Below, in pieces: positions 1 to 8,045 of a DNA stretch of 37,649 nucleotides. Source of the DNA: Gulosibacter massiliensis. Lineage in GTDB: Bacteria; Actinomycetota; Actinomycetes; Actinomycetales; Microbacteriaceae. The notes beneath the pieces were generated by a model. That model saw only the letters and a list, made by a program, of their open reading frames with translations. It had not been told where the DNA came from and ran no database searches. The stretch is from NCBI GenBank assembly GCA_945949175.1, contig CAMFDU010000012.1, positions 1-37,649 of the forward strand, written 5' to 3'. The translations under genes were made by a program, and so were the position numbers. Numbering within the stretch: position 1 is the stretch's first letter; every line of letters begins with the position of its first letter.

Positions 1-645
1 GGGTGTGCCCGCAAACAACATGTCGCCGGGAACAAGCGTGATCGTTCGCGCGATGTCGGCGACGAGGTAGTGCATGTCCCACTCCATGTTGTCGGTGTTG
101 TCTTCTTGTTTGACCTCTCCGTTGACATAGGTGCGAAGCATCTTGTTGCGGAAATCCCAGTCGGTGACGAGTCCGGGGCCGACCGGAGCGAGCGTGTCCG
201 AACCCTTGACGCGCAGCATCGAACCGGCGTCAGTGTCGCGGAAATCGTGAAGCCCGTAATCGTTGCCGACGGTGTAGCCCGCGATGTATTCGGCTGCGTC
301 TTCGGGTGCAATATTGCGGCACGTCTTTCCGATAACGATGACAATTTCACCCTCGTAGTTGAGCCACTTGCACCCCGCCGGACGCACTACTGCGCCTTTG
401 TGGGTGTTGAGCGCGGTGATCGGTTTGTGGAAATACGTCGGAGCCGCCGGTAACTTTGTCATGAACTCTTGGGTTCGGCTATCGAAATTGAGGTGCACGG
501 CGATGATTTTGGTCGGCTCGGCCGGTGCGAGGTGAATCGCGTCAGAAATGGCGACGACACGACCGTCGTTGGCGACCAGGTCTTCTCCGCGACGCAGGAC
601 CTGCGTCGGGTACCCGTCCAGAAGGATGCGGCGGTACTCAGTCAC
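1..645 (-). CDS. Fumarylacetoacetate hydrolase family protein (HpaG/HpaF-like isomerase/decarboxylase), 3' part cut by window edge
   Basis: Minus-strand frame from GTG at 645 translates VTEYRRILLDGYPTQVLRR...NYEGEIVIVIGKTCRNI...GYTVGNDYGLHDFRDTD...KGSDTLAPVGPGLVTDWDF...NDMLFAGTP-like FAH fold motifs; overlaps the stop of the upstream dioxygenase by 8 bp; open at position 1. Confidence 0.85.
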   Translation of the reverse strand, partial: MTEYRRILLDGYPTQVLRRGEDLVANDGRVVAISDAIHLAPAEPTKIIAVHLNFDSRTQEFMTKLPAAPTYFHKPITALNTHKGAVVRPAGCKWLNYEGEIVIVIGKTCRNIAPEDAAEYIAGYTVGNDYGLHDFRDTDAGSMLRVKGSDTLAPVGPGLVTDWDFRNKMLRTYVNGEVKQEDNTDNMEWDMHYLVADIARTITLVPGDMLFAGTP

Positions 646-1549
646 GCGACAACACCAGGTCCTTCGGTCGCGCGAAACCGCCCTCGGGCTTCGAGAACCA
701 CACGTGAACCTGCCCGGTCCCGATCGAGTTCTCGTATTCGCTGTACATCTCGCCCTTGGCGGTGAAATTCTCTTCGCCCAGTGCGCCCGCCATCGCGAGG
801 TAATGGTAGAAACCGGCCTCTGGCTTGTACTTCTTGAATGTGTCGAAGTCGTCGAGGATAGCGGCGTGGTCGCCCGCCTTCATCCATTCGAGCACTTTGA
901 GGTCGTACTGGTAGGCCTCGGGCGTGTAAATGTTCTTCGGGTCACTCGCTTCGTGCTTACGCAAGTCGCGGAGTTTGTGGAACGTGTGCGACAACGCGCC
1001 GGACGCAAGAAGAAGAACTTTGCGATCAGAGTCACGAATGGCCTCGCCCAGTGCTCGCCCAGCGCGAATGAAATCCTCGGGCGTTCCGGTCTGGCAGACC
1101 GACAGTGAAATCCACGCCTTTTCGTCGAGCCCGCGGCCGAGGTAGTGCCACAGGTTCACCGTCGCATAGAAAATCGGCAGGTGCGGGTCGGCGATCGGGG
1201 TGATCCACGTTCCGTTCTTCTCGTCGTATTTGGCGAGCGAATTTGCCAGTTCGGGGTCGCCCTTGATGGCATAGGGAATCTGTGTCATTCCGCGAGGAAG
1301 CTCTTCCGAGGTGAACAGACCAGATCGTTCGGCCGCCGACGTGACGACAAATTCAACCGTGGTCGCCCAGTGGCTGTCCAGAACGACGACGGTGTCGTAG
1401 TCGAGCGTCTCGAACACGTCCGCGCGAAGCTTCCGGAGTCCGGGGACCAGGCTGAGTTCTTCACCGTTGTTGAGGTCTTTTCGAACCGCCTCCGGCAACA
1501 TAATGGTGGGGACGTGCGCTAACAGTCCGGCTCCTACTACTTCGCCCAT
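638..1549 (-). CDS. hpaD: LigB-type (class III) extradiol ring-cleavage dioxygenase, probable 3,4-dihydroxyphenylacetate 2,3-dioxygenase
   Basis: 303 aa; HVPT..., VLDSHWATT, LLLASGALSHTFH, GTGQVHVWF similar to HpaD/HpcB; operonic with CHMS dehydrogenase-like gene. Confidence 0.85.
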   Translation of the reverse strand: MGEVVGAGLLAHVPTIMLPEAVRKDLNNGEELSLVPGLRKLRADVFETLDYDTVVVLDSHWATTVEFVVTSAAERSGLFTSEELPRGMTQIPYAIKGDPELANSLAKYDEKNGTWITPIADPHLPIFYATVNLWHYLGRGLDEKAWISLSVCQTGTPEDFIRAGRALGEAIRDSDRKVLLLASGALSHTFHKLRDLRKHEASDPKNIYTPEAYQYDLKVLEWMKAGDHAAILDDFDTFKKYKPEAGFYHYLAMAGALGEENFTAKGEMYSEYENSIGTGQVHVWFSKPEGGFARPKDLVLSRD

Positions 1550-1552
1550 GGG

Positions 1553-3025
1553 TTATTCCTTCCATCCGTTAGGTGAGACAACAGTGTTTTTGACGTCGGC
1601 GTAGAAATCGAACGACCAGGTGCCGCCGTCGCGACCGATTCCCGATTTCTTTGATCCGCCGAAGGGGGCGCGTAGGTCGCGGACAAAGAAACAGTTAACC
1701 CAGATTGTTCCGGCAACAAGTTCATCGGTAATGCGTTTGGCGTGGTCGCGATTACCAGACACAACAACAGCGGCGAGTCCGAATTCGGTCCCGTTAGCCA
1801 TCGCGATGACCTCGTCATCGGACGTGAACGTTTGCATGCACAGCACCGGTCCGAAGATCTCGGCCGAGACGATTTCACTGCCGGGCGCTGGGTTCTTGAC
1901 GAGAGTCGGCTGGAAATAGAGTCCGCCGAGCTCGGTGTTGGGCCCACCACCCCAGGCGATGTCGTGGCCTTCGGCTACCGCGCGGTCGACGAAGCCCTTG
2001 ATGCGGTCGAAGTGAACCTGATGGACTTGAGGCCCAATGTCCGTCGCTGGGTCGCGGGGGTCACCCTGCGTGAGCGCAGCGGCCTTCTCGCGGAACTTCT
2101 CGGCGAACTCATCCGCGACGGATTCGTGCACGAGGATTCGAGTGCCCGAGAGACACACCTGGCCCGCGTTGTCGTATTGTTCGACGGCGATCTCGGCGGC
2201 CAAGTCCAGGTCCGCGTCCGCCATGACGATGCACGGGCTCTTGCCACCCAATTCGAACGACACAGGAGTGAGGTTGTCGGCGGCGGCGTGCGCGATGATT
2301 TTCGCCGTTGGTACCGAACCCGTAAACGAGATTCGCGAAATCCCGGTGTGGGCAGTAAGTGCCGCACCCGCCTCGGTGCCGTATCCGAACACGACGTTGA
2401 AGACACCGTCGGGAATTCCAGCCTGTTTGGTTAGGTCCGCGAAGTACGACGCTGTCAGCGGAGTCCATTCAGCGGGTTTGAGAACGACGGTGTCACCGGC
2501 GGCGAGCGCCGGCCCAATCTTCCACGTCGCGAGCATGAGCGGTGCATTCCACGGGGTGATGAGCGCCGCGACCCCGGACGGATCCCACGTGATGTTGTTT
2601 GTGTGCCCACGAGTTTCAAACGCCTCGTGGTGCAGGTCGTTGATGGCGTAATCGGCGAAGAACCGAATGTTCATGGCAACGCGCGGCATGACTCCCCGCA
2701 GGTGCGAGCGCAAGAGTGCGCCATTGTCGAGCGTCTCGATATTGGCGAGGGTTTCAACGTTGGCTTCTACAAGGTCGGCGAGTTTGTTGAGCAGTTCGCC
2801 GCGCTTCTTCGGCCCCAACTTTGACCAGGTGGGGAACGCTGCGCGGGCGGCGGCAACCGCGGCGTTGACGGCGTCGGCATCACCACGGGCGATCTCGCCC
2901 AGGAAAGACCCGTCGATGGGGGACGTGTTCGTATAGGTCGCGGGTGACTCGAGGCGTTCGCCATTCACGAAGTGGCGGGTATCCACCTGGACACCGGCAA
3001 CATCAATCGTGTGCACGAACACCAC
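1553..3025 (-). CDS. hpaE: Aldehyde dehydrogenase, probable 5-carboxymethyl-2-hydroxymuconate semialdehyde dehydrogenase
   Basis: 490 aa; ALDH motifs FTGSVPTAK, FELGGKSPCIV, GQVCLSGTR, EIFGPVL; directly upstream of hpaD. Confidence 0.85.
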   Translation of the reverse strand: MVFVHTIDVAGVQVDTRHFVNGERLESPATYTNTSPIDGSFLGEIARGDADAVNAAVAAARAAFPTWSKLGPKKRGELLNKLADLVEANVETLANIETLDNGALLRSHLRGVMPRVAMNIRFFADYAINDLHHEAFETRGHTNNITWDPSGVAALITPWNAPLMLATWKIGPALAAGDTVVLKPAEWTPLTASYFADLTKQAGIPDGVFNVVFGYGTEAGAALTAHTGISRISFTGSVPTAKIIAHAAADNLTPVSFELGGKSPCIVMADADLDLAAEIAVEQYDNAGQVCLSGTRILVHESVADEFAEKFREKAAALTQGDPRDPATDIGPQVHQVHFDRIKGFVDRAVAEGHDIAWGGGPNTELGGLYFQPTLVKNPAPGSEIVSAEIFGPVLCMQTFTSDDEVIAMANGTEFGLAAVVVSGNRDHAKRITDELVAGTIWVNCFFVRDLRAPFGGSKKSGIGRDGGTWSFDFYADVKNTVVSPNGWKE

Positions 3026-3048
3026 TCCTTCGGGGCATAGAAAAGAAC

Positions 3049-3068
3049 ATCATTAGGATACTAATGAT
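3049..3068. promoter_or_regulatory. Perfect inverted repeat ATCATTAG-GATA-CTAATGAT in hpaE / peptidase C26 divergent intergenic region (candidate operator)
   Basis: 8-bp perfect arms, 4-bp spacer, read directly from sequence. Confidence 0.7.
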
Positions 3069-3131
3069 TTAGCGTACGCCATACTGAATGTCGAACGCTA
3101 TCCCTATTTGTAACGATTTCAAAGGACAACC

Positions 3132-3818
3132 ATGGTCGGACGTCGCCCTCGAATTGCCATCGTCGCACGATTTGCGGAATCCACCTCGGCAACGCGCTAC
3201 GAAGCCATCGTGACCGCTCGACGTATGGCGGAAGGCGTCTGGGCCGCCGGTGGCGAACCCCTGACGTTCCTCGCTGTCGCTGGCAGCGATTGGACAGAGC
3301 GCCTCGACGGAATAGACGGCGTTCTGATGCCCGGTGGTGCCGACGTCGACCCACGCAATTACGGTCAGGACCCGATTTCGGACGAACTCTATGGAATGGA
3401 CATGATGCAGGACGAGGTTGACATCAGTCTGATTCGCCACGTCCTTTCAGCGGGTATCCCAATGCTCGCAGTCTGTCGCGGAATGCAGGTCACGAACGTT
3501 GCGCTCGGCGGAACGCTCACGCAGCACATGGACAGCCCGCATCTGCACCACGTCGCGTCGGTGACCATCGACTCACACGCCGACGAGTTGGGCCTGTCCG
3601 ATGCGACGCTAAACGCTTCGTGTTACCACCACCAAGCGATCGACAAACTCGCGCAGGGGCTCACCGTCATCGCTCGAGCCGCTGAGGGACACGTCGAGGC
3701 CGTCAAGATCGAATCAGCCGGTTGGGCGTTTGGCGTGCAGTGGCATCCAGAGGATAACTACGACACAGAACCCGGGCAATTAGAGATTTTCAAACGGTTT
3801 ATTCGCGCTGCTAGCTAG
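3132..3818 (+). CDS. Class I glutamine amidotransferase / gamma-glutamyl-gamma-aminobutyrate hydrolase family (peptidase C26, PuuD-like)
   Basis: 228 aa; GVLMPGGADVDPRNYG, MLAVCRGMQVTNVALGGTLTQ, GVQWHPED catalytic motifs; SD aaagga upstream. Confidence 0.88.
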   Translation: MVGRRPRIAIVARFAESTSATRYEAIVTARRMAEGVWAAGGEPLTFLAVAGSDWTERLDGIDGVLMPGGADVDPRNYGQDPISDELYGMDMMQDEVDISLIRHVLSAGIPMLAVCRGMQVTNVALGGTLTQHMDSPHLHHVASVTIDSHADELGLSDATLNASCYHHQAIDKLAQGLTVIARAAEGHVEAVKIESAGWAFGVQWHPEDNYDTEPGQLEIFKRFIRAAS

Positions 3819-4311
3819 GGTTTTCGGCGCGCTGGGTGATGAGGCGCAGCGCTTCGGCGAGCGCCGCGTGTTCGGCGTTAGGGATCGCGCCAGCAATTTT
3901 CTGTTCTTGCTTGTTGAACTTGGGGAAAAGGTCATCCATGAGCTTCCGTCCGTCGTCCGTCATCGTGACGATGACGAGTCGACCGTCTGATGTGCTCTTT
4001 GACCGGGCGAGGTAGCCGCGACCTTCCAGCGTTCCCAAGACACCAGTCAGCGTCGCTTTTGAAAATCCGCCTTCTTCGGCAATCTGTCGCGTTTCGATTG
4101 GTTCCCAGATCCAGGTGACCCACAACACGACGAACGCCGTCCACGACAGGTCATTAGAGTGCAACACGGTTCGTTCGAAGTGGTTTCGAACGGCGTTCGC
4201 GGCCCGGAACAGGTTCGAGACGATTGCCATCGATTCAAAATCGAGGGACATGTGCGAGAGCCGTTCCGCAACGTGTCGTTCTGTTTCCGCGAGGGTGTGT
4301 GCGCCTGCCAT
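3811..4311 (-). CDS. MarR-family transcriptional regulator
   Basis: Winged-helix: WEPIETRQIAEEGGFSKATLTGVLGTLEGRGYLARSKSTSDGRLVIVTMTDDGR; start chosen at ATG 4311 (MAGAHTLAETERH) with SD-like GGGAGAA rather than 4404. Confidence 0.85.
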   Translation of the reverse strand: MAGAHTLAETERHVAERLSHMSLDFESMAIVSNLFRAANAVRNHFERTVLHSNDLSWTAFVVLWVTWIWEPIETRQIAEEGGFSKATLTGVLGTLEGRGYLARSKSTSDGRLVIVTMTDDGRKLMDDLFPKFNKQEQKIAGAIPNAEHAALAEALRLITQRAENPS

Positions 4312-4392
4312 GATTGTTCTCCCAGTTTCGGCGACATTCGCCGCTTCTCTATTGTTCCCGACTTCAGCGAAAATTCGGTCACGGAATATAAC

Positions 4393-4406
4393 GTTTTCAC
4401 CCAAAC
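4393..4406. promoter_or_regulatory. Operator-like GTT-TTCACCCA-AAC (imperfect palindrome) upstream of the MarR gene
   Basis: Matches GTT-N8-AAC architecture and ACCC core of the 4440-4465 site. Confidence 0.4.
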
Positions 4407-4439
4407 AATATGCCGAATGGAAAAAAGTCAGTATTCTCA

Positions 4440-4465
4440 GAGATTGTTAGTACCCGAACAATCTC
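4440..4465. promoter_or_regulatory. Perfect inverted repeat GAGATTGTT-AGTACCCG-AACAATCTC upstream of P450
   Basis: 9-bp perfect arms, 8-bp spacer, 15 bp upstream of the ATG at 4481. Confidence 0.7.
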
Positions 4466-4480
4466 GTGAAGGAGAAAGTG

Positions 4481-5728
4481 ATGACCTCAGCGTCGAGCAT
4501 CAATCTGGCCGACCTCGAACTGTTCCGTAACGGTGCGCCGTGGGACGCGTTCGCCGAACTTCGCGCCAACGCGCCGATCCACTTCAATGATGAGGGCGAC
4601 GACGGTAGCGGCTTCTATTCCGTGACGCGATTCCACGACATCGTCAAGGTTCTGCGCGACTCGAACACATTCACGAGTGAACGCTTTACCAACCTCGAAG
4701 AAGTAGACGCCGAACAAGAAGAAGCACGTCGATCTCTCCTTGAAACCGACGGCACTCGCCACCGTGCCCTTCGCCGGCTCTTGCAAGGACAGTTCACTCC
4801 AGCCGCCGTCGCGCGTTACGAGACCTTCCTGCGCGGACTGACCGCGACCACTCTCGACAACGCCTTCGCGAAGGGTGAATTCGACTTCGTCGAAGAAGTC
4901 GCCGCCGACTTCCCGATCCAGGTTCTCGCCAAACTTCTCGATGTTCCCGAAACCGATACCGACCAGTTGATCGAGTGGGGAAACCGCATGGTCGGGTTCT
5001 CTGACCCGGACAGCGCCGACGTTCTCATCAATTCCCCCGAATCCGAAAAGTATCGCCTTCTGCCATTCCGGTCGCCGGCTGCCCAAGAAGTGTTTGACTA
5101 CGGTGACAAACTCGCGAACGAGCGTCGCGGCAAAGACGGGACCGACCTCGTTTCGGTACTCATCAACTCCGACATGTCCGATGGCATCCCGCTGACCGAC
5201 CGAGACTTCCACACCAACTTCCTCTTGCTGGTCGTGGCCGGCAACGAAACAACGCGCCACACCATCACGCACACGATGCGAAACCTCATGGCGAACCCGG
5301 ATCAGCTGGTGTACCTGCAAGAAAACCCCGACATGATCCCGTGGGCGGTCGAAGAGTTCCTTCGCTACGCGAGCCCCGTTTACCACTTCCGTCGAACCGT
5401 CACGAAAGAGGTCGAGTTTGAGGGGCACACGTTCAAGGTCGGCGACAAGGTCGTGCCGTGGTTCGCGTCGGGAAACCGCGACGACACGATTTTCGACAAG
5501 CCCACAAAGATGGACGTCACGCGCAACCCGAACGAACACATGACGTTCGGTCGAGGCGGCCCGCACATGTGTCTCGGAAACGCGCTCGCGCGCATCGAGC
5601 TTCGCGTGATGTTCGAAGACCTGCTGTCACGAATCGACACGGTCGAGCACACCGGACCGGTCGACTTCCTTCGCTCGAACTTCGTTCACGGCATCAAGCA
5701 CATGCCGGTGAAAGTGACGTTGCGCTAG
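4481..5728 (+). CDS. Cytochrome P450
   Basis: I-helix VVAGNETTRHTI, EEFLRYASPV, heme loop MTFGRGGPHMCLGNALARIE; SD GAAGGAGAAAG before ATG 4481 (ORF track starts at 4466). Confidence 0.93.
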   Translation: MTSASSINLADLELFRNGAPWDAFAELRANAPIHFNDEGDDGSGFYSVTRFHDIVKVLRDSNTFTSERFTNLEEVDAEQEEARRSLLETDGTRHRALRRLLQGQFTPAAVARYETFLRGLTATTLDNAFAKGEFDFVEEVAADFPIQVLAKLLDVPETDTDQLIEWGNRMVGFSDPDSADVLINSPESEKYRLLPFRSPAAQEVFDYGDKLANERRGKDGTDLVSVLINSDMSDGIPLTDRDFHTNFLLLVVAGNETTRHTITHTMRNLMANPDQLVYLQENPDMIPWAVEEFLRYASPVYHFRRTVTKEVEFEGHTFKVGDKVVPWFASGNRDDTIFDKPTKMDVTRNPNEHMTFGRGGPHMCLGNALARIELRVMFEDLLSRIDTVEHTGPVDFLRSNFVHGIKHMPVKVTLR

Positions 5729-6430
5729 TTACTTAGCGACGCGTTCAAGGAATGCGTCAACGAGTGCGTAGGTGCGTTCGCGGGCTGCCGGCTCGATTGC
5801 GGCGGTCTGCGCGAGCATCACCGCCGGATCCTGGCCATCGTCGATAACCTCTTTGTCGCCACCCCACTCGAGCCAACTGGCAAGCGCCGGGGCGTCAAGC
5901 TCGGGGTGGAATTGCAGAGCGAGTGCCTTGTTGATGACGAAAGCCTGGGACGCAATCGGGTTTCGTGCGATTTCTTTTGCTCCGGGCGGAACGACCCAAC
6001 GGTCATAGTGGAACTGGAACCAGGGTCCATTGCCCACGAGGGTTTCGTCGTCGCTCCAGATGTTTGTCCAGCCAATTTCGCCCTTCGGACCAGGTGCGAC
6101 CGATCCGCCCATCGCACGGGCGATGAGTTGCCCGCCGAAACAGATGCCGAGGACGGGTTTGCCACTGGTCACCGCGTCGCGAACCCACTCGAGTTCCGGG
6201 GTGAGCCAGTTTCCGATGCAGGCGTCATCCCACGCACCCCACGGGGCACCCATCGGGATGATGAGGTCGTAGTCGTCGAGAGGGGGGAAAACAAATCTGA
6301 CGTTGGGGTCGCGAAAACTTTCTTCCGGGACAACGACCATCTCATCGATTTCATATCCGTGGTGACGCAACCGTTCGGACACAGGGCCGGTCGGGCTGAC
6401 GTGGTCGTGCTGGATGAAGAGTGCCTTCAC
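5729..6430 (-). CDS. Class I glutamine amidotransferase-like (GMP synthase GATase-like) protein
   Basis: PVLGICFGGQLIARAMGG nucleophile elbow, ALQFHPELDA His/Glu; GTG start at 6430 (VKALFIQHDHVSPTGP) with SD AAAGGAG. Confidence 0.85.
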   Translation of the reverse strand: MKALFIQHDHVSPTGPVSERLRHHGYEIDEMVVVPEESFRDPNVRFVFPPLDDYDLIIPMGAPWGAWDDACIGNWLTPELEWVRDAVTSGKPVLGICFGGQLIARAMGGSVAPGPKGEIGWTNIWSDDETLVGNGPWFQFHYDRWVVPPGAKEIARNPIASQAFVINKALALQFHPELDAPALASWLEWGGDKEVIDDGQDPAVMLAQTAAIEPAARERTYALVDAFLERVAK

Positions 6431-6510
6431 GGTGAGCTCCTTTAAATCTACAGAGTGCAAGTATTACGGTTTGAGTACAAGCATTTATTTTTTCGATTCT
6501 AGAGACTATT

Positions 6511-6534
6511 ATTTCGTTTGAGTCCTAACGAAAT
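6511..6534. promoter_or_regulatory. Perfect inverted repeat ATTTCGTT-TGAGTCCT-AACGAAAT between GATase and GlnA-like gene
   Basis: 8-bp perfect arms, 8-bp spacer; same geometry as 4440-4465. Confidence 0.65.
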
Positions 6535-6552
6535 GGTTACAAAGGAGTACCA

Positions 6553-7905
6553 ATGTCTCACGACCTCGTCGCGCTGCGCGAATCACTGCAAGCCCAGGGG
6601 ATAGATGTCCTTCGCTTCACCTACGCCGACGTACTCGGTATCGCCCGAGCGAAAGACGTGCTTGTCAGCCAACTGGACAAGGCAGCTCACAATGGACCTG
6701 CCTTTTGCCAAGGTGTCTGGGTGACGACGACGGGTGGAGACGTTCTCGACGCCGTGAACATCGCGTCGGACGGACTACAAGACCTCGTCAGTTCGATTGA
6801 ACCCGACACCATCACCCCACTCCCTTTCGAACCGGGTGTCGCCTACGTCATTGCCGATGCCCTCAACCCCGACCGCTCGCCAAACATGATCTCGCCCCGC
6901 ACGGTCCTCAAAAAAGTCGTCGATGAATACAACGCGATTGGGCTTCAACCTGTGGTCGGTCCGGAACTCGAGTTCTACATTGCCAACGTCAAGGATGACG
7001 GGGGTTACGAGCGCTCGCTTACGCGCACGGGTCGTGTTTACACGGCCGGAACGCTCGTCGACCCCGACGGCGTGTTCCTCAACCTCATGCGAATGCTCGA
7101 CCAGATGAACATCGGTGTTTTTGCAGGAAATCACGAGTTCAGCCCCAGTCAGTACGAGATCAACCTTTGGCACAGCAACGCGCTCGACGCCGCCGACCGC
7201 ACGTTCTTCTTCAAGACCGCAATCAAAGACATCGTCGCGCAATCCGGTCAGCACGCCACGTTCCTCGGAAAGCCCTGGAGCGACGAGGGCGGTAGCGGAT
7301 TCCACCTGCACTTCTCGGTGACTGACATGAAGGGCGTCAACAAGATGCACGACGGAAAGGGTCAACTCTCTGAAGTTGCTCGGCAGATGATTGCCGGCGT
7401 CACCGCGAATGCGAACGCGCTCACGGCCCTGACGAACCCGACCGTCAACGCGTTCAAGCGCCTCGGCCCGGACACCCTCGCCCCCTTCCGCGCCAACTGG
7501 GGTTACGACAACCGTTCGTGCATGATCCGTGTCCCACCAGAGCGCGGCGCGGGAACCCGTCTCGAAGTTCGAGTCGGTGACGGCGCCGCGAACCCATATC
7601 TCGTGATTGCCGGCATCCTCGCCGCGGCTCTCGACGGCATCAAGCGCAAACTAGATTGCCCCGACGACGCGGTCGGCATGGCCTATGAAAACGAGTCCGC
7701 GCCCGAACTACCCTCAACGTTTGGTGCCGCACTCGACGCTCTCGAGGCGAACGCCCACCTGCACGACCAGATGTCGAAGGAACTCGTTGAGGTCTTCCTC
7801 GTCATGAAGCGTGACGAGATTGCCCGCTACGAAGCAGCCGTCAAAGATCCGTCAACGCGCGACGTCACCCAGTGGGAGATCGACGAGTACTTCGCCGACT
7901 ATTGA
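6553..7905 (+). CDS. Glutamine synthetase family protein (GlnA-like / gamma-glutamyl-amine ligase type)
   Basis: 450 aa; GPELEFYI, GNHEFSPSQYEI, GSGFHLHFS, NPTVNAFKRL, NRSCMIRVP; SD aaaggag. Confidence 0.9.
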   Translation: MSHDLVALRESLQAQGIDVLRFTYADVLGIARAKDVLVSQLDKAAHNGPAFCQGVWVTTTGGDVLDAVNIASDGLQDLVSSIEPDTITPLPFEPGVAYVIADALNPDRSPNMISPRTVLKKVVDEYNAIGLQPVVGPELEFYIANVKDDGGYERSLTRTGRVYTAGTLVDPDGVFLNLMRMLDQMNIGVFAGNHEFSPSQYEINLWHSNALDAADRTFFFKTAIKDIVAQSGQHATFLGKPWSDEGGSGFHLHFSVTDMKGVNKMHDGKGQLSEVARQMIAGVTANANALTALTNPTVNAFKRLGPDTLAPFRANWGYDNRSCMIRVPPERGAGTRLEVRVGDGAANPYLVIAGILAAALDGIKRKLDCPDDAVGMAYENESAPELPSTFGAALDALEANAHLHDQMSKELVEVFLVMKRDEIARYEAAVKDPSTRDVTQWEIDEYFADY

Positions 7906-8045
7906 GAAGGTTTCACGCCACCAACTGGGAAACAAACCAAATTTCATGCGTTAGTGAGTTTTAAAGACGCGATTTGCCTCAAAAGACGCAGGTTTAGTGA
8001 AATAGAGTACGCAAATCAACGCAGAATCGCGGATACAATTGCTCC

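Noticed and set aside
4487-5566. 359-aa minus-strand ORF opposite the P450
   Set aside because: Antisense shadow of a confident P450 CDS; no recognisable domain; high-GC third-position artefact. The same applies to most other short opposite-strand ORFs, e.g. 8601-9329, 30461-31243, 1742-2434
5545-5580. P450 heme loop FGRGGPHMCLG with one extra residue versus FGxGxHxCxG
   Set aside because: The FGGGGPHFCLG-type variant is common in actinobacterial P450 families, so not anomalous
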